Source of the DNA: an uncultured Bacteroidales bacterium
GTDB lineage: Bacteria; Bacteroidota; Bacteroidia; Bacteroidales; Muribaculaceae
Assembly (NCBI GenBank): GCA_902782465.1
Contig: CACZNH010000029.1
Coordinates: 1 to 50,480 of the forward strand
Direction of reading: 5' to 3'
Length of the DNA: 50,480 nt
The translations under genes were made by a program, and so were the position numbers. This document shows positions 26,991 through 33,940 of this stretch, one piece after another; position 1 is the stretch's first letter; each line of letters begins with the position of its first letter. The notes under the pieces were generated by a model, which saw nothing but the letters and a program-made list of their open reading frames with translations, made no database searches and was not told the DNA's origin.

Positions 26991-27176
26991 ATGTGCATCA
27001 TTGAACGAAACTCACGCAATATCACTGTCCGCTTGTCCAACAAACGCTGGAACAGGCTGATGGCGCTGGAAAATGCCTACCGCACTGCTCACGCTGTAGT
27101 AAAAGCAAAGCATGAATGTGAGTCAGCCCAGCCGATGACAGTTGAACAGGCCTATAACTTCATCGACACATTATGA
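26991..27176 (+). CDS. Antitoxin partner of the RelE/ParE-like toxin
   Basis: This 61-residue protein overlaps the downstream toxin gene by 4 bp (ATGA), the typical antitoxin-toxin coupling. The N-terminal part 'NITVRLSNKRWNRLMALENA' could form a beta strand plus helix as in ribbon-helix-helix proteins, and the rest is helical; I could not assign a named family. It would neutralise the toxin and probably repress the shared promoter. Confidence 0.7.
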   Translation: MCIIERNSRNITVRLSNKRWNRLMALENAYRTAHAVVKAKHECESAQPMTVEQAYNFIDTL

Positions 27177-27526
27177 TTCAAGAAATCATATTCTCCAATG
27201 AGTTCCAGCGTGCTTTCAAACGCCTGAAAAAACGTTATCATTCCCTACCTGAAGATTTCAAAAAACTACTTCAATCCTTAACCTGCAATCCACAACAAGG
27301 AAGTGAATTATATGATGGAATGCGCAAAGTGCGCATTAATATAACGACAAAACGAAAAGGCAAACGCGGAGGCGGCAGGGTAATTATACGGCTTACTGTC
27401 GAGAACACACGCCTTGCATTCCTTTATATCTATGACAAAAGCGATATGGCCAATGTTTCGGAAGAGTTCCTTGACGAAATAATCCTGCAAATCGACCGAG
27501 GACAAATGAGCCCAGGCAATAATTAG
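27173..27526 (+). CDS. Type II toxin of the RelE/ParE superfamily
   Basis: This 117-residue protein begins 'IIFSNEFQRAFKRLKKRYHS' and contains 'LYDGMRKVRINI', a basic loop 'KRKGKRGGGRVIIR' and 'FLYIYDKSDMANVSEEFL', the pattern of the RelE/ParE fold (helix hairpin then beta sheet). Members cut ribosome-bound mRNA or poison gyrase; which one cannot be told here. It lies with its antitoxin between two copies of a dockerin locus and is more AT-rich than the conserved neighbours, as expected for acquired DNA. Confidence 0.78.
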   Translation: MIQEIIFSNEFQRAFKRLKKRYHSLPEDFKKLLQSLTCNPQQGSELYDGMRKVRINITTKRKGKRGGGRVIIRLTVENTRLAFLYIYDKSDMANVSEEFLDEIILQIDRGQMSPGNN

Positions 27527-27552
27527 GACTTTACACCACTGAGAAACATTTA

Positions 27553-27607
27553 ATAAAAGTTAAAGCCGGGGGGGTGATACTTTATTGAAAATAATGGTGT
27601 ATCTTTG
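27553..27607 (+). promoter_or_regulatory. G-tract promoter, copy 2 (G7 ... TATCTTTG)
   Basis: TTTAATAAAAGTTAAA precedes seven G (27568-27574); TATCTTTG is at 27600-27607, again 25 bp after the G run. It drives the second dockerin copy. Confidence 0.65.
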
Positions 27608-27633
27608 CAAAACCAACCTAAATCAATTAGCTT

Positions 27634-28270
27634 ATGATGAAAAAAATACTATTTCTACTTTCATTCACCGCAATACTTGCCCTGCAAGCCAATGCGGAAA
27701 TGACGTTGCGCGGTGACCTCAACGGCGACAACGAGGTAAACATCACTGACGTCAACCTGCTGATTGAAGCCATCTCCACCGGCAACGGTGAAGCTAGCTA
27801 CGACCTGAACGGCGACGGCGCCATCAACATCACCGACCTCTCGATCCTGTTAGAGATAGCCATGGCCATCGACCCTGAACCCGACTTCGAAATCGACGGC
27901 GAACACGCCACCGGCTGGTGAAAAAATCATAAAATCAGATATTTTTTTCGAAAACTGCATTACCTTGAACTATCATGATTACGGATCATTCTACTGGGAT
28001 CCCGACTTGAGTGCCGAGGAGAACAACAAAAACAGGCCTAATGTGCCATTTTGCCTTGTTATTGACGGAGTCCGTTATGGCCCGACTATATCCAACATGC
28101 CCACTGCAATAGCTTGGCTGAATTATCATGATTATAATTGGTACTACAAAGCACGCAATACTTTGGTTAAGAGCAACAAGTACTATGTTATCCCTGTAGG
28201 ATACCACTATTATATGGACATTGTTCAGGATGAAGAAACGGGTGATTTCTATCTTGATGTGGCAACTTAG
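27634..28270 (+). pseudogene. Dockerin-bearing secreted protein, copy 2, broken after the dockerin
   Basis: The frame from 27634 gives a signal peptide (MMKKILFLLSFTAILALQANA) and two dockerin-like loops, then 'GEHATGW' and a stop at 27919-27921. The continuing module lies in the +1 frame: 'GEKIIKSDIFFENCITLNY', 'FYWDPDLSAEEN', 'VPFCLVIDGVRYGP', ending 28270. The last about 97 bp of the dockerin part are identical to copy 1, and identity stops abruptly at the lesion. The module is homologous to that of copy 1 but well diverged. Same interpretation options as for copy 1. Confidence 0.75.
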
Positions 28271-28301
28271 AAATTGATATCGTTCCGTTAGTCACAGCAA
28301 A

Positions 28302-28334
28302 CAGGGTGTGCCGCTTCACAGCAGGCGCACCCTG
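28302..28334 (+). terminator. Terminator of dockerin copy 2
   Basis: Same hairpin as at 26841-26873, here followed by CTTTTTCC, a better T run. Confidence 0.8.
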
Positions 28335-28346
28335 CTTTTTCCCTCA

Positions 28347-28390
28347 CTAAGGACTAAAGTCTAAGGCCTAAAGCCTAAGGTCTAAAGACT
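28347..28390. repeat. Micro-repeat of CTAARGN units
   Basis: The tract reads CTAAGGA, CTAAAGT, CTAAGGC, CTAAAGC, CTAAGGT, CTAAAGA, a strict 7-bp period with alternating GG/AG. Similar but shorter units precede 28938. Confidence 0.7.
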
Positions 28391-28395
28391 TTTTA

Positions 28396-28487
28396 CTACC
28401 GTTGCTTGCAGCGAAGGTAGGCCGGCGCCTTGGGATAAAAAAAGAATAAATTCTTTTTGTTCTCCACTCGGCTTGCACTACCTTTGC
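28396..28487 (+). repeat. Palindromic promoter-carrying element (copy 2, upstream of rbfA)
   Basis: It has the same plan as 11936-12042: ACTACCGTTGCTTGC, GCGAAGGTAG (28411), an A-run/T-run centre, and CTACCTTTGC (ends 28487). The right arm holds TTTG (28456-28459), 19 bp, TACCTTTG (28479-28486), the rbfA promoter. Confidence 0.7.
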
Positions 28488-28514
28488 AGTTTGAAATAAG
28501 ACCAAAACAACATT

Positions 28515-28889
28515 ATGGATACGACAAGACAACAGAAAATCAGCCGCCTGGTGCAGAAGGAACTGAGCGAAATCTTTCGCCGTGAGACCGCCAAGACACG
28601 CGGCACGCTCGTCAGCGTGAGCAGTGTGCGCGTCTCGCCCGACTTGAGCGTGGCTAACGTGCGCCTCAGCATCTTCCCCAGCGAGAACGCCCAGGCCATC
28701 ATGGACAACATCAACGCCAACGAGCGCGGCATCCGCCACCAGCTCGCCCAGCAGGTGCGCTACCAGCTGCGCCGCTGCCCCGAACTGAAGTTCCACATCG
28801 ACGACTCGCTCGACTACATCGACCACATCGACCAACTCCTCGCCAAGGACAAGAAAAGTGAGGAGAGTGGAGAGAGGAGCGAGGAGTGA
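28515..28889 (+). CDS. rbfA: Ribosome-binding factor A
   Basis: This 124-residue protein matches RbfA: 'RQQKISRLVQKELSEIFRRE', 'VSVSSVRVSPDLSVANVRLS' and 'LRRCPELKFHIDDSLDY', the KH-like fold that helps mature the 16S rRNA 5' end in the 30S subunit. The last about 14 residues (KKSEESGERSEE) are not part of the family core; they are encoded by a GTGAGGA/GTGGAGA purine repeat like the intergenic one at 22853, so the repeat seems to have extended the reading frame. It is followed by an FtsX-type permease gene, a frequent neighbour in Bacteroidota. Confidence 0.92.
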   Translation: MDTTRQQKISRLVQKELSEIFRRETAKTRGTLVSVSSVRVSPDLSVANVRLSIFPSENAQAIMDNINANERGIRHQLAQQVRYQLRRCPELKFHIDDSLDYIDHIDQLLAKDKKSEESGERSEE

Positions 28890-28937
28890 TATGGCGGATG
28901 CCAACTAAGGACTAAGGACTAAAAACTAAAAACTAAA

Positions 28938-30167
28938 ATGTCTTTACCGTTGAAGATAGCGTGGCGTTACCTGGTGTCCAAGAAAGGTCATCAGGCAGTG
29001 AACATCATCTCGATAGTCGCCGTTTGCGGCGTCGTGGTGGCTACCGCTGCGCTCATCTGCGTGCTGAGCGTGTTCAACGGCTTCAGGGGGCTCATCATGG
29101 GCAAGCTGGCGATGCTTGACCCGCAAGTCGCCATCACCGCGACCCTGGGCAAGACCATCATCGATGCCGACAGCGTCATCACCGTCGTGAGCGCCATTCC
29201 CGGCGTCGAACGTGCCGTCCCCGTCATCGAGGACCAAGCGCTGGCGGTATATGCCCAGTTGCAGATGCCCGTGCGCCTCAAGGGCGTCCCCGACGACTAC
29301 AACATGATGAACGACATGGACTCGGTTATCGTCGATGGCGTCTGGAAACTTCGTGACCAGGTGTCACGCTATGCCGTGGCCGGTGCTGGGCCTGCCGTCA
29401 GGCTGTGCGTGCGTCCCGAGTTCTTGGGCATGATACAGCTCTATGCCCCGCAACGTCAAGGACGCGTCAACCTCGCCAACCCGATGGGCGCCTTCAGGCA
29501 GGACTCGCTTTTTATGTCGGGCATCTTCCAGCTGCAGCAGAACAGCTATGACGCTGACCTTATCTATGTGCCGCTCGACGTAGCACAGGAACTGTTCGAC
29601 TATGAAACCGAGGCCACTCAAATCGAAGTGAAACTGGCCGCGGGAGCCAATGAAAGCCAAGTGATGCGCAGCATCACCCAGGCGTTGGGAAATAGCTATC
29701 AGGTGAAAAACCGCCTGATGCAGCAACGCGAAGCCTACCGCCTCGTCAACATCGAGAAGTGGATGGCCTTCCTGCTGCTGGCCTTCATCCTAGTCATCGC
29801 CACCTTCAACGTCATCAGCACCCTGTCGCTGCTCATCATCGAGAAGGATGAGAGCATCGCCACGCTGCGTGCTCTGGGCGCTAACGACCGCCAGATTTCC
29901 CGCATCTTCGTCCTGCAGGGCTGGCTCATCACCCTGGTGGGCGCCGTGACGGGTGTGGTTATCGGCTTGGTGCTGTGCCTGTGCCAGCAGCAGTTCGGCT
30001 GGCTGCGGCTCAGCGGCGACCCCGCCAACATGATTATCAACGCCTACCCTGTCGAGGTCGAGTGGACCGACGTCATCGTCACCCTCGCCCTGGTAGCCGC
30101 CGTCGGGCTGCTCACCAGCATGGTCACCGCCCTCATCATGCGCCGCCGCCTCAAAAATGAACCTTGA
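28938..30167 (+). CDS. FtsX-like permease (LolC/LolE-type ABC transporter subunit)
   Basis: This 409-residue protein has one N-terminal helix (about residues 20-43, 'AVNIISIVAVCGVVVATAAL'), a large periplasmic MacB-like domain, and three C-terminal helices including 'LLAFILVIATFNVISTLSLL' and the FtsX motif 'ESIATLRALGA'. These features fit LolC/LolE, which lift lipoproteins from the inner membrane with the LolD ATPase (not encoded here). It lies 48 bp after rbfA, behind a short ACTAAAA repeat. Confidence 0.87.
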   Translation: MSLPLKIAWRYLVSKKGHQAVNIISIVAVCGVVVATAALICVLSVFNGFRGLIMGKLAMLDPQVAITATLGKTIIDADSVITVVSAIPGVERAVPVIEDQALAVYAQLQMPVRLKGVPDDYNMMNDMDSVIVDGVWKLRDQVSRYAVAGAGPAVRLCVRPEFLGMIQLYAPQRQGRVNLANPMGAFRQDSLFMSGIFQLQQNSYDADLIYVPLDVAQELFDYETEATQIEVKLAAGANESQVMRSITQALGNSYQVKNRLMQQREAYRLVNIEKWMAFLLLAFILVIATFNVISTLSLLIIEKDESIATLRALGANDRQISRIFVLQGWLITLVGAVTGVVIGLVLCLCQQQFGWLRLSGDPANMIINAYPVEVEWTDVIVTLALVAAVGLLTSMVTALIMRRRLKNEP

Positions 30168-30171
30168 TTAT

Positions 30172-30222
30172 TCGCTATAGAAACTATAGTTATTATAGCT
30201 TCTATAGATACTATAATGATAA
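30172..30222. repeat. Micro-repeat of CTATAG/TATAG units
   Basis: CTATAG or TTATAG occurs five times in about 45 bp (for example 30175, 30184, 30193, 30202, spaced 8-9 bp), in the gap between two operon genes. The unit differs from all other micro-repeat tracts in the window. Confidence 0.7.
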
Positions 30223-30245
30223 CAACTTAAAACACAAGATAAATA

Positions 30246-30707
30246 ATGCTTACCATCAATTCTTACGAGGAATTTGCCTCCTATCTGGGACAGGAACTCG
30301 GTGCCAGCGATTGGCTGCTGGTGGACCAGGACCGCATCAACATGTTTGCCGACGCCACGCTCGACCACCAGTGGATTCACGTGGACGTGGAACGCGCCAA
30401 GGCCGAGAGTGCCTATCACAGCACCATCGCCCACGGCTACCTCACCATGTCACTGATTCCCCACCTGTGGAACCAGATTATCGAGGTCAACAACCTGGAG
30501 ATGCAGGTCAACTACGGCATGGACAAGATGCGCTTCGGCCAGCCCGTCATCACCGGCAGCCGCGTGCGCCTCGTCACCAAGCTGCACAACATCGCCGACC
30601 TGCGCGGCATCTGCAAGGCCGAGATTGACTTCAAGATGGAAATCGAGGGGCAGCGCAAACCCGCCCTGCAAGGCATCGCCTCCTTCCTCTACTATTTTAA
30701 GAAATAA
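30246..30707 (+). CDS. MaoC-family (R)-specific enoyl-CoA hydratase-like protein
   Basis: This 153-residue hot-dog fold protein has the hydratase-2 signature 'FADATLDHQWIHVDVERAKA' (catalytic Asp and His) and 'TIAHGYLTMSLIP'. It would hydrate a (2E)-enoyl thioester in the cytosol. The physiological pathway is not shown. The stop codon overlaps the aroQ start by one base, so the two are translationally linked. Confidence 0.88.
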   Translation: MLTINSYEEFASYLGQELGASDWLLVDQDRINMFADATLDHQWIHVDVERAKAESAYHSTIAHGYLTMSLIPHLWNQIIEVNNLEMQVNYGMDKMRFGQPVITGSRVRLVTKLHNIADLRGICKAEIDFKMEIEGQRKPALQGIASFLYYFKK

Positions 30708-31135
30708 TGGTCATCCACATCATCAACGGCCCCAACCTGAACCTCGTGGGACGGCGTGAACCCGAGGTCTATGGCAACCGCTCCCTCGACCAGTATCTGC
30801 AGGAGCTCATCGAGCAGTTCCCGCAGCACACGATTGACGTCTATCAGAGTAACATCGAGGGCGAAATCGTGGACCGCCTGCAGGCCGTGGGCTTTGACGA
30901 CTGCGGCATCATCCTCAACGCCGGCGGCTACACCCACACGTCGGTCGCCATCGCCGATGCCGTCGCCGCCATCACCGCCCCCGTGGTCGAAGTCCACATC
31001 AGCAACATCTACGCCCGCGAGCCGTTCCGTCACAAGTCCCTCTTGTCTCCCGTCAGCAAGGGCATCGTCGCCGGCTTCGGCCTCGACAGCTACCGCCTCG
31101 CCCTCCACTCCTTCCTCCCTCATCAAACAACCTGA
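30707..31135 (+). CDS. aroQ: 3-dehydroquinate dehydratase, type II
   Basis: This 142-residue enzyme has all AroQ landmarks: 'IINGPNLNLVGRREPEVYG' (the catalytic tyrosine at the end), 'YQSNIEGEIVDRLQAV', 'ILNAGGYTHTSVAI' and 'EVHISNIYAREPFRHKS' (histidine and arginine of the site). It dehydrates 3-dehydroquinate in the shikimate pathway as a dodecamer. It overlaps the MaoC gene by one base. Confidence 0.94.
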   Translation: MVIHIINGPNLNLVGRREPEVYGNRSLDQYLQELIEQFPQHTIDVYQSNIEGEIVDRLQAVGFDDCGIILNAGGYTHTSVAIADAVAAITAPVVEVHISNIYAREPFRHKSLLSPVSKGIVAGFGLDSYRLALHSFLPHQTT

Positions 31136-31160
31136 ACAACGTTGAACAACATAAACAACT
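31121..31160. repeat. Left ACAAC repeat flank of the GxxExxY gene
   Basis: Units CATCAAACAAC, CTGAACAAC, GTTGAACAAC and ATAAACAAC run from inside the last codons of aroQ to just before the GxxExxY start. The reverse-complement units (GTTGTT) stand on the other side of that gene. Confidence 0.7.
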
Positions 31161-31167
31161 GTCTTTT

Positions 31168-31617
31168 ATGATTGACGCAGTCAAGTTAAGAGAGCACATC
31201 TATGATGTTGTTGGAGCCATTCATCAGGTTCACAAGGTGCTGGGAGCAGGACTAAACGAATCATGTTACCAAGAAGGACTGCAAATTGAGTTAACTCAAA
31301 AGAATATCCCGTTCAAGAGAGAAGTTTCTTTTCATCCAACCTATCAAGGTCTTAAGATGGAAGCAACTTTCCGAATAGATTTCATTTGTAAAGAAGACAT
31401 TATTGTTGAATGTAAGTCTGTACCAAAACTGATTGGAGACCATCGGGCTCAGCTTTTCAATTATATGCGTCTACTCAAACTGCCATGCGGTATTTTGGTT
31501 AGTTTTATGCCACAGTATGCTGAAATCGAACGATATTTCTATGATGAAGAAAAACGGTCAATTGTTCCAGCCAATCGTATGGTTTATGGTCATCGAACCA
31601 AAAGCATTGAAAATTAA
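31168..31617 (+). CDS. GxxExxY protein (PD-(D/E)XK nuclease-like)
   Basis: This 149-residue protein belongs to the GxxExxY family: the name motif is 'GAGLNESCYQEGL' (Gly26, Glu31, Tyr34 region). A PD-(D/E)XK-like core is visible as 'FRIDF' (Asp71) and 'IIVECKS' (Glu81, Lys83). The biochemical function of the family is not established. Its codon use and base composition are AT-rich compared with aroQ upstream and the methyltransferase downstream, and it is framed by inverted ACAAC/GTTGT repeats, so it looks like an insertion into a pre-existing operon. Confidence 0.88.
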   Translation: MIDAVKLREHIYDVVGAIHQVHKVLGAGLNESCYQEGLQIELTQKNIPFKREVSFHPTYQGLKMEATFRIDFICKEDIIVECKSVPKLIGDHRAQLFNYMRLLKLPCGILVSFMPQYAEIERYFYDEEKRSIVPANRMVYGHRTKSIEN

Positions 31618-31686
31618 TAAAAAACAAGTTGTTTAAGTTGTTCATAGTTGTACAAGTTGTTTGACATTAACCAGGTTGTTTGAGAA
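31618..31686. repeat. Right GTTGTT repeat flank of the GxxExxY gene
   Basis: AAGTTGTTTAAGTTGTTCATAG and then GTTGTACAAGTTGTTTGA and CCAGGTTGTTTGAG repeat in the gap before the methyltransferase start; these are inverted relative to the left flank. Confidence 0.7.
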
Positions 31687-32325
31687 ATGAACGAGGAGTT
31701 AGAGGAATATATTTTGGGGCATATCGACGAGGAGCCGGCGGCACTGGCACGCATCGACCACGATACCCACGTGCAGAACTACTACTGGCACATGTGTTCG
31801 GGGCACCTGCAGGGACGCCTCATCAAGATGCTCACCCGCATGGTCGCACCGCGGCGGGTGCTGGAACTGGGTACATTCAGCGGCTATTCGGCGCTCTGCC
31901 TTGCCGAGGGGCTGCCCGATGATGACTGCCATGTCGATACCATCGAAATCAACGACGAGCAGGAAGACTTCATCCGTGAACACCTGACGCTGTCGCCCTA
32001 CGGCAAGCGTGTGCGCCTGCACATCGGCGACGCCCGCGACATCGTGCCCGCGCTGGGCGAACGCTATGACCTCGTCTTCATCGACGCCAACAAGCGCCAG
32101 TATGTAGAGTATTACGATCTGGTGATGGACTACCTCAATCCCGGAGGCTATATCATCGCCGATAACACCCTGTGGGCGGGCAAGGTCGTTGACCCCAAGG
32201 CACAGCGCGAGGCTCAGACCCGTGGCGTGATGGAATTCAATGACAAGGTAAAAGAAGACCGCCGCGTCGAGAAAGTCATCATTCCCCTGCGCGACGGCCT
32301 CACCCTCATCCACAAACTCCCCTAA
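31687..32325 (+). CDS. SAM-dependent O-methyltransferase (caffeoyl-CoA/catechol type)
   Basis: This 212-residue enzyme has the family's SAM site 'VLELGTFSGYSALCLAEGL', 'DTIEINDEQE' for ribose binding, and the metal-binding 'LVFIDANKRQYVEYYDL' and 'GYIIADNTLW'. Members methylate catechol-like or tRNA hydroxyl groups with a divalent metal (TrmR and COMT are relatives). The substrate cannot be told. Its stop codon directly abuts the stop of the convergent gene at 32326. Confidence 0.86.
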   Translation: MNEELEEYILGHIDEEPAALARIDHDTHVQNYYWHMCSGHLQGRLIKMLTRMVAPRRVLELGTFSGYSALCLAEGLPDDDCHVDTIEINDEQEDFIREHLTLSPYGKRVRLHIGDARDIVPALGERYDLVFIDANKRQYVEYYDLVMDYLNPGGYIIADNTLWAGKVVDPKAQREAQTRGVMEFNDKVKEDRRVEKVIIPLRDGLTLIHKLP

Positions 32326-32745
32326 TCACGGCCTGGAAAGCAACAGCAGCACGCGGGCGCGATGCAGGCGCCATGCCGTGCCGTAGATGCTGTCCTCATC
32401 GCCATACAGGCTCATCAACGTGTAGTTGGCAAGCGCCGCAATCATGGCGTTTTTCAAGTCGCGGGCAAGAGACAGCAACGGCCGTTTTTCCAACCCAAGC
32501 CCCAGAATGATATTCTGGCGCTCCAGATTAAAGTTGATGTTACTGTCCATGATGTAGCCGCTCATGCGAGCCATCAGGTCGTCCAGGCCCTCACGCACGC
32601 GGCGGTCAACGATGGGTTCATTACTGCTGTCCACGCCCCAGGCGGTGGCATTGGCAGCGGGATGCCATACTCCCTCGGTGTAAATGGCTTGCTGGATATC
32701 GTCCAGGTCAATGACGATGTCGATGCGATAATTGTGTCGATTCAT
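32326..32745 (-). CDS. Hypothetical protein, second of a minus-strand pair
   Basis: This 139-residue protein was not recognised. It has no signal peptide or membrane helix; the C-terminal half is helical ('LARDLKNAMIAALANYTLMS') and ends with 'RLHRARVLLLLSRP'. It starts 14 bp after the 158-residue gene upstream, with which it forms a unit. The general look recalls small structural proteins carried by Bacteroides prophages, but that is a weak impression. Confidence 0.6.
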   Translation of the reverse strand: MNRHNYRIDIVIDLDDIQQAIYTEGVWHPAANATAWGVDSSNEPIVDRRVREGLDDLMARMSGYIMDSNINFNLERQNIILGLGLEKRPLLSLARDLKNAMIAALANYTLMSLYGDEDSIYGTAWRLHRARVLLLLSRP

Positions 32746-32759
32746 GGTAAATTTGGATT

Positions 32760-33236
32760 TTAGCGCATAGCGCGGGTTCTTGAATAAGTACAGATTTTGG
32801 TCAAAGCAGTAGCGGGGCTGATGAAGAAGCGCGAGGCGCGGCAGTGATTCAGCACATGGGCCAGTGCACTCTCCACACTCATACCGCGTTTAAGCAGGCG
32901 CGACACATGCTCTGCAATCTCATAATACATCTGCTGGCGCAGGCGGCGTTTGGGTAGACCCATCTCGTCAATGTTACGGTAGGTCCGGGCATTGCACGCC
33001 TTCTTATCGTCGGCATTGAGCAGGCGGCACACACAGCGGTAAGCCCGCTCCAGGTCCACATGATAATGCGGATGTCCATTGGCAATGGTAAATTCCACGG
33101 CGGCACGACGGGCTTTGCTCAGGGGCATGCCCTGTTCCATCATCGCGTCAAGCGTGGGGTGATAGAGTTCCAGGAACTCCTTGTCGCGCTGCTCACACAG
33201 ATAGCGCTGCTGAATCTCAGATTTCATGTCTTTCAT
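32760..33236 (-). CDS. Hypothetical protein, first of a minus-strand pair
   Basis: This 158-residue protein is soluble, helical and basic, with six cysteines and many Arg/His residues. The text 'SKARRAAVEFTIANGHPHYH' and 'DLERAYRCVCRLLNADDKKA' shows no motif I can name. A good promoter (TAACTTTG with TTG 20 bp upstream) precedes it. Start at 33236 (MKDMKS) or 33227 (MKSEIQ). Confidence 0.6.
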   Translation of the reverse strand: MKDMKSEIQQRYLCEQRDKEFLELYHPTLDAMMEQGMPLSKARRAAVEFTIANGHPHYHVDLERAYRCVCRLLNADDKKACNARTYRNIDEMGLPKRRLRQQMYYEIAEHVSRLLKRGMSVESALAHVLNHCRASRFFISPATALTKICTYSRTRAMR

Positions 33237-33281
33237 AGTATAAATTGGTATTTAATGGTAAATATATCATTTTCGACGTGG

Positions 33282-33312
33282 CAAAGTTACAACATTATTG
33301 GTATATTGTCAA
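33282..33312 (-). promoter_or_regulatory. Promoter of the minus-strand hypothetical pair
   Basis: Read on the minus strand: TTG (in TTGACAA, ends near 33312), 20 bp, TAACTTTG (33289-33282), 46 bp before the start codon. Confidence 0.6.
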
Positions 33313-33364
33313 GTATTTTGACCGTTATTTTTTCTAAAAAATGGCAATCCTATCTATTTCGGCA

Positions 33365-33396
33365 TTTGCCTGTATGAAAAAGATAGTGTACTTTTG
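33365..33396 (+). promoter_or_regulatory. Promoter (TTTG-N20-TACTTTTG) of the cohesin-like gene
   Basis: TTTG at 33365-33368 and TACTTTTG at 33389-33396 with 20 bp between; 24 bp to the start codon. Confidence 0.7.
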
Positions 33397-33419
33397 CGAC
33401 CAGTAACAATAGACAGGAT

Positions 33420-33887
33420 ATGAAACGTTTTTTCATCGCTTTGCTGACTGTAGCCGCCACCGTAACTGCCCTGGCGCAGGGCAACGGACGCATCTATATC
33501 GAGGACTTTGAAATCACCCCCGATTCTACCGTCATGGTACAGGTAATGCTGGAAAACAGCGAGCCCACCCAAGGTTTCCAATTCAACATGAATCTGCCCG
33601 AGGGCCTGACACTTGAGGAAATCGAGTTGACAAAGTACAGCCGTAAAATGAAGATGAACCAAGCCAACAAACTGAAAAACGGCAGCTGGATCGTGGCCGT
33701 CTATTCCATGGAACAAACCGCATATCCGCCTGACACGGCAGCAGTGCTGACTTTAACGATGACGGCACTCCCCGATTTTGAGGGTGGCAACATCAACATC
33801 GATAAATGCCAAGGCTCATCCCTGGAATACACCACCATCAACTACGATAACAGTTATGCTGTGGTGACTAGGAAACCGGGACAGTAA
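33420..33887 (+). CDS. Small secreted cohesin-like domain protein
   Basis: This 155-residue protein is a signal peptide (MKRFFIALLTVAATVTALAQ) plus one beta-sandwich domain. The pattern 'IYIEDFEITPDSTVMVQVML', 'TQGFQFNMNLPEGLTLEEIE', 'YSRKMKMNQANK', 'WIVAVYSMEQTAYPPDTAAV' and 'LTLTMTALPDF' follows the cohesin/CBM2-like superfamily (beta strands around 'FQ-x-x-(D/N)-hydrophobic-x-LP-x-G-hydrophobic'). Cohesins bind dockerins; seven dockerin-like loci lie in this window, so it could be a receptor or adaptor for them, which is inference. No anchor, dockerin or sorting tail is seen. It is followed after 53 bp by a DUF3108 gene. Confidence 0.68.
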   Translation: MKRFFIALLTVAATVTALAQGNGRIYIEDFEITPDSTVMVQVMLENSEPTQGFQFNMNLPEGLTLEEIELTKYSRKMKMNQANKLKNGSWIVAVYSMEQTAYPPDTAAVLTLTMTALPDFEGGNINIDKCQGSSLEYTTINYDNSYAVVTRKPGQ

Positions 33888-33940
33888 CGGGCCATTAAAC
33901 CTATAGCACCGCCAGTGGTCTAAAGAGGGAATAAAACCTA

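Noticed and set aside
27965-28270. Second half of dockerin copy 2 as an independent gene
   Set aside because: No ATG or leader at a sensible place; it begins in the middle of a module that is joined to a dockerin in the related copy, so it is treated as part of a broken gene.
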